Below, in pieces: positions 46,691-56,571 of a DNA stretch of 64,000 nucleotides. Under the pieces are notes generated by a model that ran no database searches, was not told the origin of the DNA, and saw only the letters and a list, made by a program, of their open reading frames with translations. The position numbers and the translations under genes are program-made. The stretch spans positions 220,249-284,248 of the forward strand of contig OMXV01000005.1 of NCBI GenBank assembly GCA_900315075.1, written 5' to 3'. This stretch comes from an uncultured Prevotellaceae bacterium (lineage in GTDB: Bacteria > Bacteroidota > Bacteroidia > Bacteroidales > Bacteroidaceae). Position 1 is the first letter of the stretch; every line of letters begins with the position of its first letter.

Positions 46691-49600
46691 ATGACATTTC
46701 TACCCAAAACCTATCAGCGTTATATTACCGTCTTTTTTTTCTTGCTGATGGCTTGCTTGCCATCATGGGCAGACCGTGGCCGTCTTTATACAGCCGACAA
46801 AATGTCGAGTAGCACCACGAACTTTGTTGCGCAAGACCATTATGGCTATATTTGGGTGTGTTCTCAATTCGGACTTAATAAGTTTGACGGCTATCGTTTT
46901 ACGCATTTCTTCACCGATGCCGACGACCCTACCACTGTCCAGGGCAATGAGGTTACACGTCTGCTTTCCGACAGCAAGCATCGACTGTGGGTTGGAAGTG
47001 CCAATGGCCTTAGTCGCTACGACCATGCCACTAATCAGTTTGTGAGATACGACTTTCCATCTGGCCTTCGTCCGCGCATAGAGTGTATCTGTGAAGACAC
47101 ACATGGTAATATCCTCATAGGCACATCTGGCTATGGCTTGTATTCCATTCGTTCTGGCGCCGATGTCATTACGCGCGAGCGACAGTTTTCACGCACTGAG
47201 AACAACGACTTCCTTATGGTTTTGTTTGAAGACGACCAACATAATCTCTGGCGAGGGTATCAGACTGCTAACATTACCCGATTCAAAACCAATGGCCTGA
47301 CTCCAACAGAAACGAAGGATTTCGATTTGCCCTGTGGTCCTGCTGTGGCATTCCTGCGAACCGACACTAAGGGATTCTTGGTAGTGTGCACATACGGTAT
47401 CCTTCGATATGATTATGCCACAGGTCAACTCTCCGATTCTGGTATCGACCTCTCAGATATCGGGTCAACAGCCTCGGTGCGTGCGGCAATGATCGACCGT
47501 GCTGGCAATATCTATATCGGCACTTCTGGCCGAGGACTATTTGTCATACGCAATGGTAGCCGAACTTTGGAGAGAGTGGAATACAACGACCATAAATACG
47601 ACCTTTCGACAGCCAATGTCAATTATATCTTTAAGGATAAGGACCAGAACTTATGGGTGAGTTGTTTCAGAAAAGGGCTTTTCTTGCTCTGCCAGGGCAA
47701 TGAGGCTTTTCATACATCCAAATTTGCCGACCAAAAATATCAGTTGGGCAGCAGCCTCTCCAGCTTGACACTTGGCAGTGATGGCTCACTCTGGTGTACC
47801 GTTCAGAAAACAGGTATTTATCGATGTGATGCCAATGGGCTGTTCACCCCCGCACCGGCTTTCCCCTCTGGAGCCGACTGTATCTATCACGACCGAAAAG
47901 GCACTTATTGGGTGGGTAGCGAAAGCACACTTTACAGCTACGACCCTGCGACAGGTGCCAGCAAGCCAAGGCTACGTCTCGATGGATGGGGCATCAACTG
48001 CATGGCCGACGATGGAGATGGGCATCTCTATGTATGCAATTATGGAAAGGGATTCTGTATCTTCGATATCAATACTGGAGAGGCGGAGCAATTCAGCATG
48101 TATCAGATTCATCCACAGCGAGGTGGACTTTGTAACGACTGGGTGAAGGCTTTCTTGCTCGACAGTCGGGGACTGCTGTGGATAGCCACAACCAATGGTG
48201 TTTGTGTGATGAATCCTGCCGACCGCAATTTCCGTTCCCTCGGATGGGATTTGCAATTGAAAAATATCCAGTGTTTTAGCCTTGCCGAGCAGTCGGATGG
48301 TTCGATACTCATAGGAACTGAGAGTGGTATTTACTGCTACGACATGGCAGCCGCTAAAATTGGTCGTGTGGAAGGTTTGAAGGAACTCGACAACAAACCC
48401 ATCTACACCATCGTGCATCTGAGAAACGGCGACCTGTGGATGAGTTCCGCCAATGGGATATGGCATTACGATAAGCAGCGCCAGCATTTAGTGAGATATG
48501 TGGAAGGCAATGGCCTTGAAACCCGTGAATTTGTCTTAGGGGCTGTGGCCATGACCAATGATGGTCGTCTCAGTTTTGGCAGTATCGAGGGCATCGTGTC
48601 TTTTTATCCCAATGATGTTTCAGGAATGGGCATCGACAACAATGAGCGTGTCTATCTGACCAGTTTTGTCATCGACGGCAAACCTGTGGGATGTCTTACC
48701 GACAAGTTCAAGATTCCCTACAATCAGAACTCTTTTTCCATGGAGTTTTCCATGCTCAATTACAGCGATGCCGAAAACATCTATTATGAATATCGCATCA
48801 ATGGTGGCGAGTGGGTGCCTTTTGTTGATGGCGCCAATAGAGTGGCATTTAGCAAGATGAAACCGGGTAGCTATGAGATTGAAGTAAGGGCCACGAGCAA
48901 TGGACTGTATTTCAAGAACACACACACGGTCTATGTCACGGTGCAGTCGCCTTGGTATGCCACCACATGGGCGTATCTCATCTATGCTTTACTGGCGTTG
49001 GCATTGGCTGGTTTGGTCGTTTATTACCTGCAGCGCCGCCAGCGAACACAGCTCGACGAACAAAAAATGCAGTTCCTTATCAATGCCACACACGATATCC
49101 GCTCTCCACTTACCCTCATTATGGGGCCGCTCAACAAACTGAAAGAACGTCTTACCGACCAGGAAAACCTCTCCGACTTGCAGACAATCGACCGCAATGC
49201 ACAACGTTTGCTCCTACTCGTCAACCAAATCCTCGATGAGCGTAAAATCGACAAAAACCAGATGCACCTGCATTGTAGTGAGACCGACCTTGTGGCATTT
49301 ATCTCAGGAATATGCTCACTTTTCCAGTTTAATGCCCGCCAACGTAATATTTCTTTCTCATTTGAACATGAGGATGAAAAACTCATGGCCTGGATAGACC
49401 GCATACAGTTTGATAAGGTCGTAAGCAATTTACTTTCCAATGCCTTCAAATACACCTTCGATGGAGGAGATGTGAAAATCGTTCTTTCACACGATGAACA
49501 GACGGCGAACATTCGTATCATCGACAGTGGCATAGGGTTTAAAGAAGAGAATACCGATCGGCTCTTCGAGCGGTTCTATCAGGGAAAAGGTTCAAGCGAC

Positions 49601-50593
49601 CTACATATCGAGGGAACGGGCATCGGGCTGAACCTCAGTCGGGCCATTGTGTTGCTTCATGGAGGCAACATCAAGGCATTCAATCGTACTGACGGACAAC
49701 GGGGCGCTTGCCTTGAAGTGCAGTTGAAATTGGGAAAGGCACACCTCAAGCCTGAGGAGATACAAGAGCCGGAGGAGAATGAGCATCAGACAGTGCGCCA
49801 ACAGGCATCACGCAACTTCCGGTTGCTCGTCGTGGATGATGACTATGAGGTGTCGCAATACATCAAAAACGAACTTGGTCAGTGGTATCGCATTGATACA
49901 GCCCCTAATGGGCGAGAGGCACTCAAAAAACTGCTTACCGCCAACAACTACGATTTGGTCATCAGCGATGTAATGATGCCCGAGATGGATGGCATAACCA
50001 TGCTCCGGCAAATCAAGGGAAATCCTAATATCAGCGATATTCCCGTGATACTCCTCACCTCAAAAGTCGAGGTGGATAGCCGTTTGGAAGGGCTGCGTAA
50101 GGGTGCCGACGCCTATCTTGCCAAACCCTTCAATATCGAGGAACTGCACATCTTGGTGGATAACATTGTGGATAATGTACGCCGCCTGAAGGGGAAGTTC
50201 ACTGGAGCCCAGACCCAGGACGACAAGATAGAACATGTAGAGGTGAAGGGCAACAACGAGGTCCTGATGGAGCGTATTATGCGTGTGATTAATGATCACA
50301 TTCAGGATTCCGACTTCAATGTTGATAAATTGGGCGAGGAGGTTGGACTCAGTCGCACGCAACTACACCGCAAGATGAAAGAAATCACAGGCATCTCTAC
50401 AGGTGAGTTCATTCGCAACATCCGTTTGCAGCAAGCAGCCCGCCTAATCAAAGAGCGAAAGGTCAATGTCACACAAGTTGCCTATGCCGTGGGATTCAAC
50501 AACCAGACCTATTTCTCCACCGTCTTCAAAAAACACTTCGGGCGTACACCCACAGAATACGCCGAAGAACAGGAGGGTAGCCCTGAAGCATGA
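46691..50593 (+). CDS. Hybrid two-component system regulator (HTCS) of the SusCD locus
   Basis: 1300 aa. A signal peptide (ITVFFFLLMACLPSWA) precedes a sensor of Reg_prop beta-propeller repeats (ADKMSSSTTNFVAQDHYGYIWV, and many LWxG/YxxTSG units) to ~660, a Y_Y_Y domain, and a membrane span at about 759-780. The kinase has H801 (NATHDIRSPLTLIMGPLNKL), and the ATPase has NLLSNAFKYTFDGG and GTGIGLNLSRAIVLLHGG. The receiver has D1093 (ISDVMMPEMDG), and the AraC-type HTH (LSRTQLHRKMKEITGISTGEFIR, AYAVGFNNQTYFSTVFKKHFG) covers about 1195-1290. It begins 28 bases after the TamA-like gene and ends 588 bases before susC, whose upstream TGAAAC repeats may be its target. Confidence 0.96.
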   Translation: MTFLPKTYQRYITVFFFLLMACLPSWADRGRLYTADKMSSSTTNFVAQDHYGYIWVCSQFGLNKFDGYRFTHFFTDADDPTTVQGNEVTRLLSDSKHRLWVGSANGLSRYDHATNQFVRYDFPSGLRPRIECICEDTHGNILIGTSGYGLYSIRSGADVITRERQFSRTENNDFLMVLFEDDQHNLWRGYQTANITRFKTNGLTPTETKDFDLPCGPAVAFLRTDTKGFLVVCTYGILRYDYATGQLSDSGIDLSDIGSTASVRAAMIDRAGNIYIGTSGRGLFVIRNGSRTLERVEYNDHKYDLSTANVNYIFKDKDQNLWVSCFRKGLFLLCQGNEAFHTSKFADQKYQLGSSLSSLTLGSDGSLWCTVQKTGIYRCDANGLFTPAPAFPSGADCIYHDRKGTYWVGSESTLYSYDPATGASKPRLRLDGWGINCMADDGDGHLYVCNYGKGFCIFDINTGEAEQFSMYQIHPQRGGLCNDWVKAFLLDSRGLLWIATTNGVCVMNPADRNFRSLGWDLQLKNIQCFSLAEQSDGSILIGTESGIYCYDMAAAKIGRVEGLKELDNKPIYTIVHLRNGDLWMSSANGIWHYDKQRQHLVRYVEGNGLETREFVLGAVAMTNDGRLSFGSIEGIVSFYPNDVSGMGIDNNERVYLTSFVIDGKPVGCLTDKFKIPYNQNSFSMEFSMLNYSDAENIYYEYRINGGEWVPFVDGANRVAFSKMKPGSYEIEVRATSNGLYFKNTHTVYVTVQSPWYATTWAYLIYALLALALAGLVVYYLQRRQRTQLDEQKMQFLINATHDIRSPLTLIMGPLNKLKERLTDQENLSDLQTIDRNAQRLLLLVNQILDERKIDKNQMHLHCSETDLVAFISGICSLFQFNARQRNISFSFEHEDEKLMAWIDRIQFDKVVSNLLSNAFKYTFDGGDVKIVLSHDEQTANIRIIDSGIGFKEENTDRLFERFYQGKGSSDLHIEGTGIGLNLSRAIVLLHGGNIKAFNRTDGQRGACLEVQLKLGKAHLKPEEIQEPEENEHQTVRQQASRNFRLLVVDDDYEVSQYIKNELGQWYRIDTAPNGREALKKLLTANNYDLVISDVMMPEMDGITMLRQIKGNPNISDIPVILLTSKVEVDSRLEGLRKGADAYLAKPFNIEELHILVDNIVDNVRRLKGKFTGAQTQDDKIEHVEVKGNNEVLMERIMRVINDHIQDSDFNVDKLGEEVGLSRTQLHRKMKEITGISTGEFIRNIRLQQAARLIKERKVNVTQVAYAVGFNNQTYFSTVFKKHFGRTPTEYAEEQEGSPEA

Positions 50594-50605
50594 GCTAAAA
50601 TAAGC

Positions 50606-50626
50606 GGACATACACAGGGTATGTCC
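50606..50626 (+). other. Short hairpin after the second HTCS gene
   Basis: GGACATAC and GTATGTCC arms around a 5-base loop, 12 bases after the stop codon, without a T-run. It may stabilise the 3' end ahead of the terminator at 50669. Confidence 0.5.
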
Positions 50627-50668
50627 CTACGTTGATTGCCAATTCCGACTTTTTAAAGTGGACTCTTT

Positions 50669-50735
50669 ACAGAATTTTCCCACCCTCACAAATCTCGTGA
50701 TAAAAAGGGTGGGAAAGTTCTGTCTTTTATCTTTT
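50669..50735 (+). terminator. Terminator of the second HTCS gene
   Basis: ACAGAATTTTCCCACCCT (50669-50686) pairs with AGGGTGGGAAAGTTCTGT (50706-50723) at 17 of 18 positions, followed by a T-rich stretch to about 50735. Confidence 0.85.
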
Positions 50736-51001
50736 TTCTGAACGCCATTGGCGTTATTCCTCCTTTTTCTATCTTTTTCAACGTCAGTTCTTTTTTATTT
50801 ATTATTCTCTTCTTGCCTCTACTGACGTTTTGTTAACGCATACATCCACGTCTTTCTTACTGCCCCAATGGCCTTTTTTGTTATTCCACATAAAAATGAT
50901 GATTATTTTTGAGAAACTCTCCCCAATCATCTGATGAATTATTATTTCACTCATATTTTCAATTTATTTACTTTTTCTTTGTTGTTGTAGTGAAAATGAG
51001 G
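50736..51001. other. AT-rich region upstream of susC
   Basis: No gene seen. Pyrimidine-rich sequence with many T-runs; it ends where the TGAAAC direct repeats begin. Confidence 0.6.
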
Positions 51002-51056
51002 CATGAAACAATAATTAACGGCCATGAAACATTTATTAACGGCACGTTGAAACGTT
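51002..51056 (+). promoter_or_regulatory. Phased TGAAAC direct repeats upstream of susC (putative HTCS operator)
   Basis: TGAAAC occurs at 51004-51009, 51025-51030 and 51048-51053. The first two sit in 21-base units CATGAAACAwTwATTAACGGC that differ at two positions; the third unit is shorter and diverged but keeps TGAAACnTTTATT. Spacing of 21 and 23 bases (two helical turns) and position just upstream of the -7 element suit a dimeric AraC-type activator. Confidence 0.65.
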
Positions 51057-51061
51057 TATTC

Positions 51062-51069
51062 TATCTTTG
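51062..51069 (+). promoter_or_regulatory. -7 promoter element of susC
   Basis: TATCTTTG followed by CA, exact TAnnTTTG. No -33 TTTG at the usual distance; the third TGAAAC repeat occupies that place, which fits an activator-dependent promoter. The leader to the ATG is 112 bases and ends in G-poor AACTCA-type sequence. Confidence 0.65.
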
Positions 51070-51181
51070 CACCGATATTTAATCTTAAATAAAGATGTGG
51101 CGATAAAAACATACCATAAACTCACTAACTCACAAACAATTTTACCTACTATAAATTTATAACTAACAAAAATGTAACATT

Positions 51182-54100
51182 ATGCATGTGAACTTGAGAA
51201 AAACCATCTATTTGATGGGTCTTTGCTTGTTTGGGATGCAGGTCACAACACAAGCCGCAGCAGCACCTACCGAAGTCTATTCGACAGACGAAGTGCAGCA
51301 ATCAAGAACAGTGACAGGCCAGGTAAGTGACTCCGAGGGACCACTCATCGGAGCCTCTGTCAAGGTGAAAGGCACCAATCAAGGAGTTGTTACCGACTAT
51401 GACGGTAATTTTAGCCTTGATGTGAATCCTGGTACAACACTCGTGATTTCCTACGTAGGATATGTCACACAAGAAGTGAAGGTTGGCAATCAGAGCCATC
51501 TGAACATTATGATGGAGAACGAAGGTGGCAACCTCAATGAGGTAGTCGTCATCGGTTATGGTACACAACGCCGTGAGGCCGTTACCGGTTCTGTCGCCAA
51601 TGTTAATGGTGAGAAACTCAACCAGATTGCAGCCACGAACGCCGCACAAGCCCTTCAGGGACGTGTCGCTGGTGTGTTGATGACACAGACCTCGTCGAAA
51701 CCGGGTGAGGAGATGCAGATTCGTATTCGTGGACAGCGCTCACTGAGTGCCAGCAACGACCCACTTATCGTGCTCGATGGTATCCCCTTCATGGGTCAGC
51801 TTTCAGATATCAACCCCACCGATATTAAGTCAATGGATATTCTGAAGGATGCCTCTGCTACCGCTATCTATGGTTCTCGTGGTGCCAATGGTGTCATCAT
51901 CATCACCACTGTGAAAGGTATCCAGGGTACTCCCGCCAAGGTGAACTACAATGGCTATATCAGCTTCAAGAAAGTGTTCAGTAAGTATCCGATGATGGAT
52001 GGTCCTACTTTCTCTGAGTTCCGTAAGTATGCTGGCAAATATCAGAATTCGCTCGATGAGGATGATAATACGAATACCGACTGGCAGGACCTTTACTATC
52101 AGACCGGTGTCAGTCACAATCACGACGTGAGTGTTTCTGGTGGCACCAATGGTGGCAGTTACAGCTTCGGTGCAGGATACTATCACGATGAGTCTGTCGT
52201 TCCAACTGAAGGCTACGACCGTATCTCTGTGCGTGGTAATTTTGACCAGAAAGTAGGCGAGTGGTTCCGCTTTGGTTTGAGCACCAATAACAGTTATCGC
52301 GTGAATCAGGGCGTCAACAATATGTATAATGTCTTGAGCTCGTCTCCTCTGTCAAGTCCATACGATGCCGAAGGAAACCTGAAGCGTTACAATGCACTGC
52401 CTGCCGACGACCAGGTGGTTGTTACTAAGGAGACTGTTGAGCGCGACAAAGATGTCTGGCTGAGTGAGAACAAGGGTGTTGGCTCATACAACACACTTTT
52501 TGGTGAGGTGAAGTGTCCATGGGTCGAAGGCCTGAGCTATCGCATCAATATTGGTCTTAACTTCCGTTCCTCAAAGTCTGGCTCTTTCACAGGTACCGGT
52601 GTTAACAACAAGGATGCCAATGCCGTGAACAGCGGTTCTGTTTATGAGAACCAGACCCGTAACTGGGCTGTTGAGAACCTTGTGACATACGACCGTATAT
52701 TCGCCGAGAAGCACAACTTGAATATTGTCGGTATGTACTCTGCTGAGCAGACAACTTACGAGCAGACTGGTGGCTCTGCACAGGATATTCCAGCTGACTA
52801 CTTCCAGTACTATGCACTCGACAAGGCTACTGGGCAGGCAAACCTCGTTGGCTATAATTACTGGCAGAGTGGTCTGATGTCATGGATGGGTCGTGTGATG
52901 TATTCATATGATAATAAATATATGTTCTCTGCCGCAGTCCGTTCCGACGCTTCTTCACGTCTGGCCAAGGGTCATCAATGGCATACCTATCCCGCTGTCA
53001 GCGCTGGTTGGAACATTTCCCGTGAGGAATTTATGGAGAACTACGATTTTATCGACAATCTGAAACTGCGTGTAGGTTATGGTGAGACTTCTAACCAGAG
53101 CATCAGTCCTTATTCTACACTCGGTGGCCTGGCAATCCGTAACTACAACTTTGGCAACGGAACCAATTATATGGCAGGTTACTATGTCAATTCGCTGCCT
53201 AACCCCGAACTCGGTTGGGAGTACTCTAAGACCTGGAACTTCGGTCTCGACTTCTCTCTCTTCAAAGGCCGTCTCTCTGGAACATTCGAATACTATATCC
53301 AGAAGACCAACGACATCCTGCTCGATGTCTCTCTGCCTTCTACATCTGGTGTAAGCAGTTTCACCGGCAATATCGGTAAGACTGAGAACAAGGGTTGGGA
53401 GTTCACCTTGAATGGTATTATCCTCGACAACAAGAATGGTTGGAACTGGGAGGCTGGCATCAACCTCTATGCCAACAGAAATAAACTTGTTGCCCTTGCT
53501 TCTGGTGAGGACCGCGACGAGGGTAACCGCTGGTTCGTGGGCTATCCTATTGATGTCATCTACGACTATGAGTACGTAGGTCTGTGGCAGGCTGGCGAAG
53601 AGGCTGCAATGAATATACTCGAGCCAGGTGGTAACGTAGGTATGATTAAGGTGAAGTACACAGGAGACTATGATTCCAATGGTCTGCCCACCCGCGCTAT
53701 TGGTCCTGAGGACCGTCAGATTATGAGCATGGAGCCTGACCTCATTGGTGGTTTCAACACAACTGTAGGCTACAAGGGCTTCGACCTCACTGTCATCGGT
53801 GCATTCCAGGTAGGTGGTAAACTCATCAGTGCCATCCACTCTTCAAACGGTTACCTGAATATGCTCACAGGTCGTCGTAATAACATCGACGTTGACTATT
53901 GGACAGAGGAGAACACCAATGCTAAATATCCAAAACCAGGTGGTATCCTTAGTGGTGATAACCCCAAATACGGCTCTACCCTTGGCTATTTCGATGCTGG
54001 CTATCTCAAGATTCGTGCCATTACACTCGGCTACAACTTCGAAAACCTGAAGGCCGTCAAGGATTTTGGCATCAGCCGTCTGCGTCTCTATGCTACTGTT

Positions 54101-54289
54101 CAAAATCCATTTGTGCTCTTCTCACCTTTCAACAACGAGAGCGGACTTGATCCAGAAACCAACTCCTGGGCAAACCAGAATACGGCTGTGGCCTTTGGTG
54201 AATACTCTGGCAAACATAGAATGCCCATCGTGGGTTATAACACACCTGCTACGCGCAACTTCATCTTTGGTCTCAATGTGACATTCTAA
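51182..54289 (+). CDS. susC: SusC-like TonB-dependent outer membrane transporter
   Basis: 1035 aa. Signal peptide to about residue 27 (QVTTQAAA). A carboxypeptidase-regulatory-like domain (~43-113: VTGQVSDSEGPLIGASVKVKGT, DVNPGTTLVISYVGY), then VVVIGYGTQRREAVTGSV, a plug domain with ASNDPLIVLDGIPF and MDILKDASATAIYGSRGANG, and a 22-strand-type barrel ending in FGLNVTF. It imports oligosaccharides in a complex with the SusD lipoprotein, powered by TonB. The substrate cannot be inferred because no glycan-degrading gene is next to it. It is followed 40 bases later by susD. Confidence 0.96.
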   Translation: MHVNLRKTIYLMGLCLFGMQVTTQAAAAPTEVYSTDEVQQSRTVTGQVSDSEGPLIGASVKVKGTNQGVVTDYDGNFSLDVNPGTTLVISYVGYVTQEVKVGNQSHLNIMMENEGGNLNEVVVIGYGTQRREAVTGSVANVNGEKLNQIAATNAAQALQGRVAGVLMTQTSSKPGEEMQIRIRGQRSLSASNDPLIVLDGIPFMGQLSDINPTDIKSMDILKDASATAIYGSRGANGVIIITTVKGIQGTPAKVNYNGYISFKKVFSKYPMMDGPTFSEFRKYAGKYQNSLDEDDNTNTDWQDLYYQTGVSHNHDVSVSGGTNGGSYSFGAGYYHDESVVPTEGYDRISVRGNFDQKVGEWFRFGLSTNNSYRVNQGVNNMYNVLSSSPLSSPYDAEGNLKRYNALPADDQVVVTKETVERDKDVWLSENKGVGSYNTLFGEVKCPWVEGLSYRINIGLNFRSSKSGSFTGTGVNNKDANAVNSGSVYENQTRNWAVENLVTYDRIFAEKHNLNIVGMYSAEQTTYEQTGGSAQDIPADYFQYYALDKATGQANLVGYNYWQSGLMSWMGRVMYSYDNKYMFSAAVRSDASSRLAKGHQWHTYPAVSAGWNISREEFMENYDFIDNLKLRVGYGETSNQSISPYSTLGGLAIRNYNFGNGTNYMAGYYVNSLPNPELGWEYSKTWNFGLDFSLFKGRLSGTFEYYIQKTNDILLDVSLPSTSGVSSFTGNIGKTENKGWEFTLNGIILDNKNGWNWEAGINLYANRNKLVALASGEDRDEGNRWFVGYPIDVIYDYEYVGLWQAGEEAAMNILEPGGNVGMIKVKYTGDYDSNGLPTRAIGPEDRQIMSMEPDLIGGFNTTVGYKGFDLTVIGAFQVGGKLISAIHSSNGYLNMLTGRRNNIDVDYWTEENTNAKYPKPGGILSGDNPKYGSTLGYFDAGYLKIRAITLGYNFENLKAVKDFGISRLRLYATVQNPFVLFSPFNNESGLDPETNSWANQNTAVAFGEYSGKHRMPIVGYNTPATRNFIFGLNVTF

Positions 54290-54329
54290 TTGACAATGGA
54301 TAATAGGAAATTGACAATTTAATAAAGAT
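54290..54329 (+). repeat. AATTGACAAT direct repeats in the susC-susD spacer
   Basis: Two copies of AATTGACAAT begin at about 54288 (overlapping the susC stop codon) and 54309. The TTGACAA core is shared with the prfA-pyrF and mrcA-helicase spacers. Confidence 0.5.
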
Positions 54330-56285
54330 ATGAATATGAAAACTAAAAGTATCAAATATATCCTCGCTGCCGGTTTGTTATGCTGTGGGCTTACCACAAC
54401 CCTTACTTCCTGCTCTGACATTCTCGATGAGCAGCCGCGCAGCCAGTTCGACCCGACATTCTTCAACACGAAGGCGGGTATTGAGGGTGGTCTGACATCG
54501 CTCTATGCTCACCTGCGCTATTTCTATGGCAACGGTTATTGGTTGAACGCCTGTGAAACAGGTACTGATGAGTACACCTATGCACAGTCAGCCGACGGAA
54601 ACTTCAAGGATGCCGACCTCTCTGGCGTTGGTTCCATGACTTCTTCCAACAGTATTGCCGGTGGTTGCTGGGGAACAGCTTTTGCTAATATTAATACTGC
54701 CAGTGGTATTATCGAAAATGGAGCCGAGGCTGGTATGGATAAATCCCTCCTTGCAGAGGCGTATTTCTTTCGTGCTTTCGACTACTTCCTCTTGGTGCAG
54801 TACTATGGTGGTGTGCCCCTCGACTTAGGTGCCGGCGAACTGAAGTTCAATACCTCTACAGTTCGTACCTCAGTCCGTAACACCGTTCCCGAGGTCTATG
54901 CTGCAATTTTCAGCGATCTGGAGAAAGCTGTGGCCGACTTGCCCGAGAATCCTCGTCTGACAGGTACTGTGACTAAGAACGTTGCCCGTCTTTTCCTCTC
55001 AAAGGCTTATCTGACATACGCATGGTGGCTGGAGAACCCCAACAATATCCCTACCTATCCAGAGTGCAACCGTAATGCAGGTGAAGCTCAGTCTTATTTC
55101 CAGAAAGCTTACGCAACAGCCATGGAGGCAATCAATAATCCCGGCCCATACGCATTGCAGCCTACGTTCTATGATGTAAATGTTGCTACCAACGACCGTA
55201 ACTCGGAAATCATGCTCTATGCAGACCACGACGAGGATGAGAAGTATGGTAATGGTGGTACAGGTTACGGATGGGGTAGTGGTGGCTCTCCAGAGAACTT
55301 CGCATACTGGATGGAGACCTGGAACTACACAGAGATGATTGCCAAGGATCCTTCTGGCAATAACATTAACCCCGTTCAGCGTGAGGCCGTTCAAGGTCTT
55401 GGACGTCCTTGGACCCGTATGGCTCCTGTGGCCGATGCTTTCATCGAGGGTGGCGTTTGGGAAGATGCTGTCAAGGCTATCGACTCACGTTACGATGCAA
55501 CTTTCACATTGAGTTACTTCACCAACTGGCATAAGGCTGGTAATAATGCTGAATATGTAATCGGTGCAAACGGAATGAAGGTAGGTCAGGACGAGATTTA
55601 CTTCACATGGCTTCCTGAAAGCGAGGATAGTAAAATCAACTACACTGGTGCTGATGGTAAGTTGGGCTTCGGCGAGATGGAAGGACGTGCAGATTTCGTA
55701 GTTGCTGTCAACCATATCAGCCGTAAGAAGTACCCCATCAACTGGAAGATTGGTATCTACCGTACAGACAATGCTGGTGGTCTGGGTTCAAAGGTGAATG
55801 GTGGTAGTCCACGTCCCTGGAATATTGCAAAGTTCTCAGAGCTCTATCTCATCGCCGCTGAGGCTGCTGTGAAGATGAATAAAAACGAAGAGGCTCGCAA
55901 CCTCGTCAATGTCCTCCGTGCCCGTGCCGGCAAGCAGACCTATTGTGTGAACAAGAGAGCTCCTCTCTCTGCAGACCACACAGCTGAGATGCTGGCAGCC
56001 ACACCCGCTACCATCACTATCGACTACATCCTCGACGAGCGTAGCCGTGAGTTCTGGGGTGAGGGTTACAGATGGTTCGACCTTGTTCGTACACAGAAGT
56101 GGGCTGAGCGTGCCACCACCTACCACATCGCCGATGTTGGTTACACTGACAAAGACCTGAAGGAGTTCAAGCGTGATATCCCCGCTGGCTATTATCTCCG
56201 TCCAATCCCACAAGGACAGCTCGATGGTATGGAAATGGACGATGCCGCAAAAGATGCTTACCAGAATCCTGCATATCGTAATTAG
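54330..56285 (+). CDS. susD: SusD-like glycan-binding surface lipoprotein
   Basis: 651 aa. The lipoprotein signal ends in LTSC with Cys at about residue 28; a second in-frame ATG two codons later is equally possible. A TPR-like helical scaffold follows, with SusD N-terminal motifs (SDILDEQPRSQFDPTFFNTKAGIEGGLTSLYAHLR, EAYFFRAFDYFLLVQYYGGVPL). The C-terminal SusD domain has PWNIAKFSELYLIAAEAAVKMNKNEEARNLVNVLRARAG and ILDERSREFWGEGYRWFDLVRTQKW. It sits as a lid on SusC and captures the glycan. It is co-transcribed with susC and is followed by a terminator. Confidence 0.96.
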   Translation: MNMKTKSIKYILAAGLLCCGLTTTLTSCSDILDEQPRSQFDPTFFNTKAGIEGGLTSLYAHLRYFYGNGYWLNACETGTDEYTYAQSADGNFKDADLSGVGSMTSSNSIAGGCWGTAFANINTASGIIENGAEAGMDKSLLAEAYFFRAFDYFLLVQYYGGVPLDLGAGELKFNTSTVRTSVRNTVPEVYAAIFSDLEKAVADLPENPRLTGTVTKNVARLFLSKAYLTYAWWLENPNNIPTYPECNRNAGEAQSYFQKAYATAMEAINNPGPYALQPTFYDVNVATNDRNSEIMLYADHDEDEKYGNGGTGYGWGSGGSPENFAYWMETWNYTEMIAKDPSGNNINPVQREAVQGLGRPWTRMAPVADAFIEGGVWEDAVKAIDSRYDATFTLSYFTNWHKAGNNAEYVIGANGMKVGQDEIYFTWLPESEDSKINYTGADGKLGFGEMEGRADFVVAVNHISRKKYPINWKIGIYRTDNAGGLGSKVNGGSPRPWNIAKFSELYLIAAEAAVKMNKNEEARNLVNVLRARAGKQTYCVNKRAPLSADHTAEMLAATPATITIDYILDERSREFWGEGYRWFDLVRTQKWAERATTYHIADVGYTDKDLKEFKRDIPAGYYLRPIPQGQLDGMEMDDAAKDAYQNPAYRN

Positions 56286-56403
56286 TTAGTTTTAAGTTTA
56301 AAAGGTCAGCTGCACATACGCTCATCAACTTAGCCTAAATTGGTCATTAGGGTTTATGTCTGATAAATAGTTTTGGGCATAGTGAGCATGTGCTGAACAC
56401 TGT

Positions 56404-56441
56404 GAACCCCAGAAGTCGCCATGACTTTCTGGGGTTCTTTG
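56404..56441 (+). terminator. Terminator after susD
   Basis: GAACCCCAGAAGTC and GACTTTCTGGGGTTC arms around GCCAT, followed by TTT, about 120 bases after the susD stop codon. Confidence 0.85.
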
Positions 56442-56485
56442 CATTCCCCGCCCATCACTCGTTTGTTATCTTCCCTCGGGAAAAA

Positions 56486-56571
56486 CAGATAAATCCGTAG
56501 TTTGTTCAGTGTAGAATGGCTGTGGAATAATCAGGTAAATCTGTAGTTTGTTTAGTGTAGAATGGCTGTGG
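56486..56571 (+). repeat. 46-bp-period tandem duplication at the head of repeat copy A
   Basis: A 40-base segment at 56486-56525 recurs at 56532-56571 with three differences (both contain AGTGTAGAATGGCTGTGG). The same motif, TTTAGTGTAGAATGRCTGT, heads copy C near 58590. Confidence 0.85.

Noticed and set aside
52955-53839. 294-codon minus-strand frame opposite susC
   Set aside because: Shadow of the susC reading frame; no promoter, no recognisable domain.
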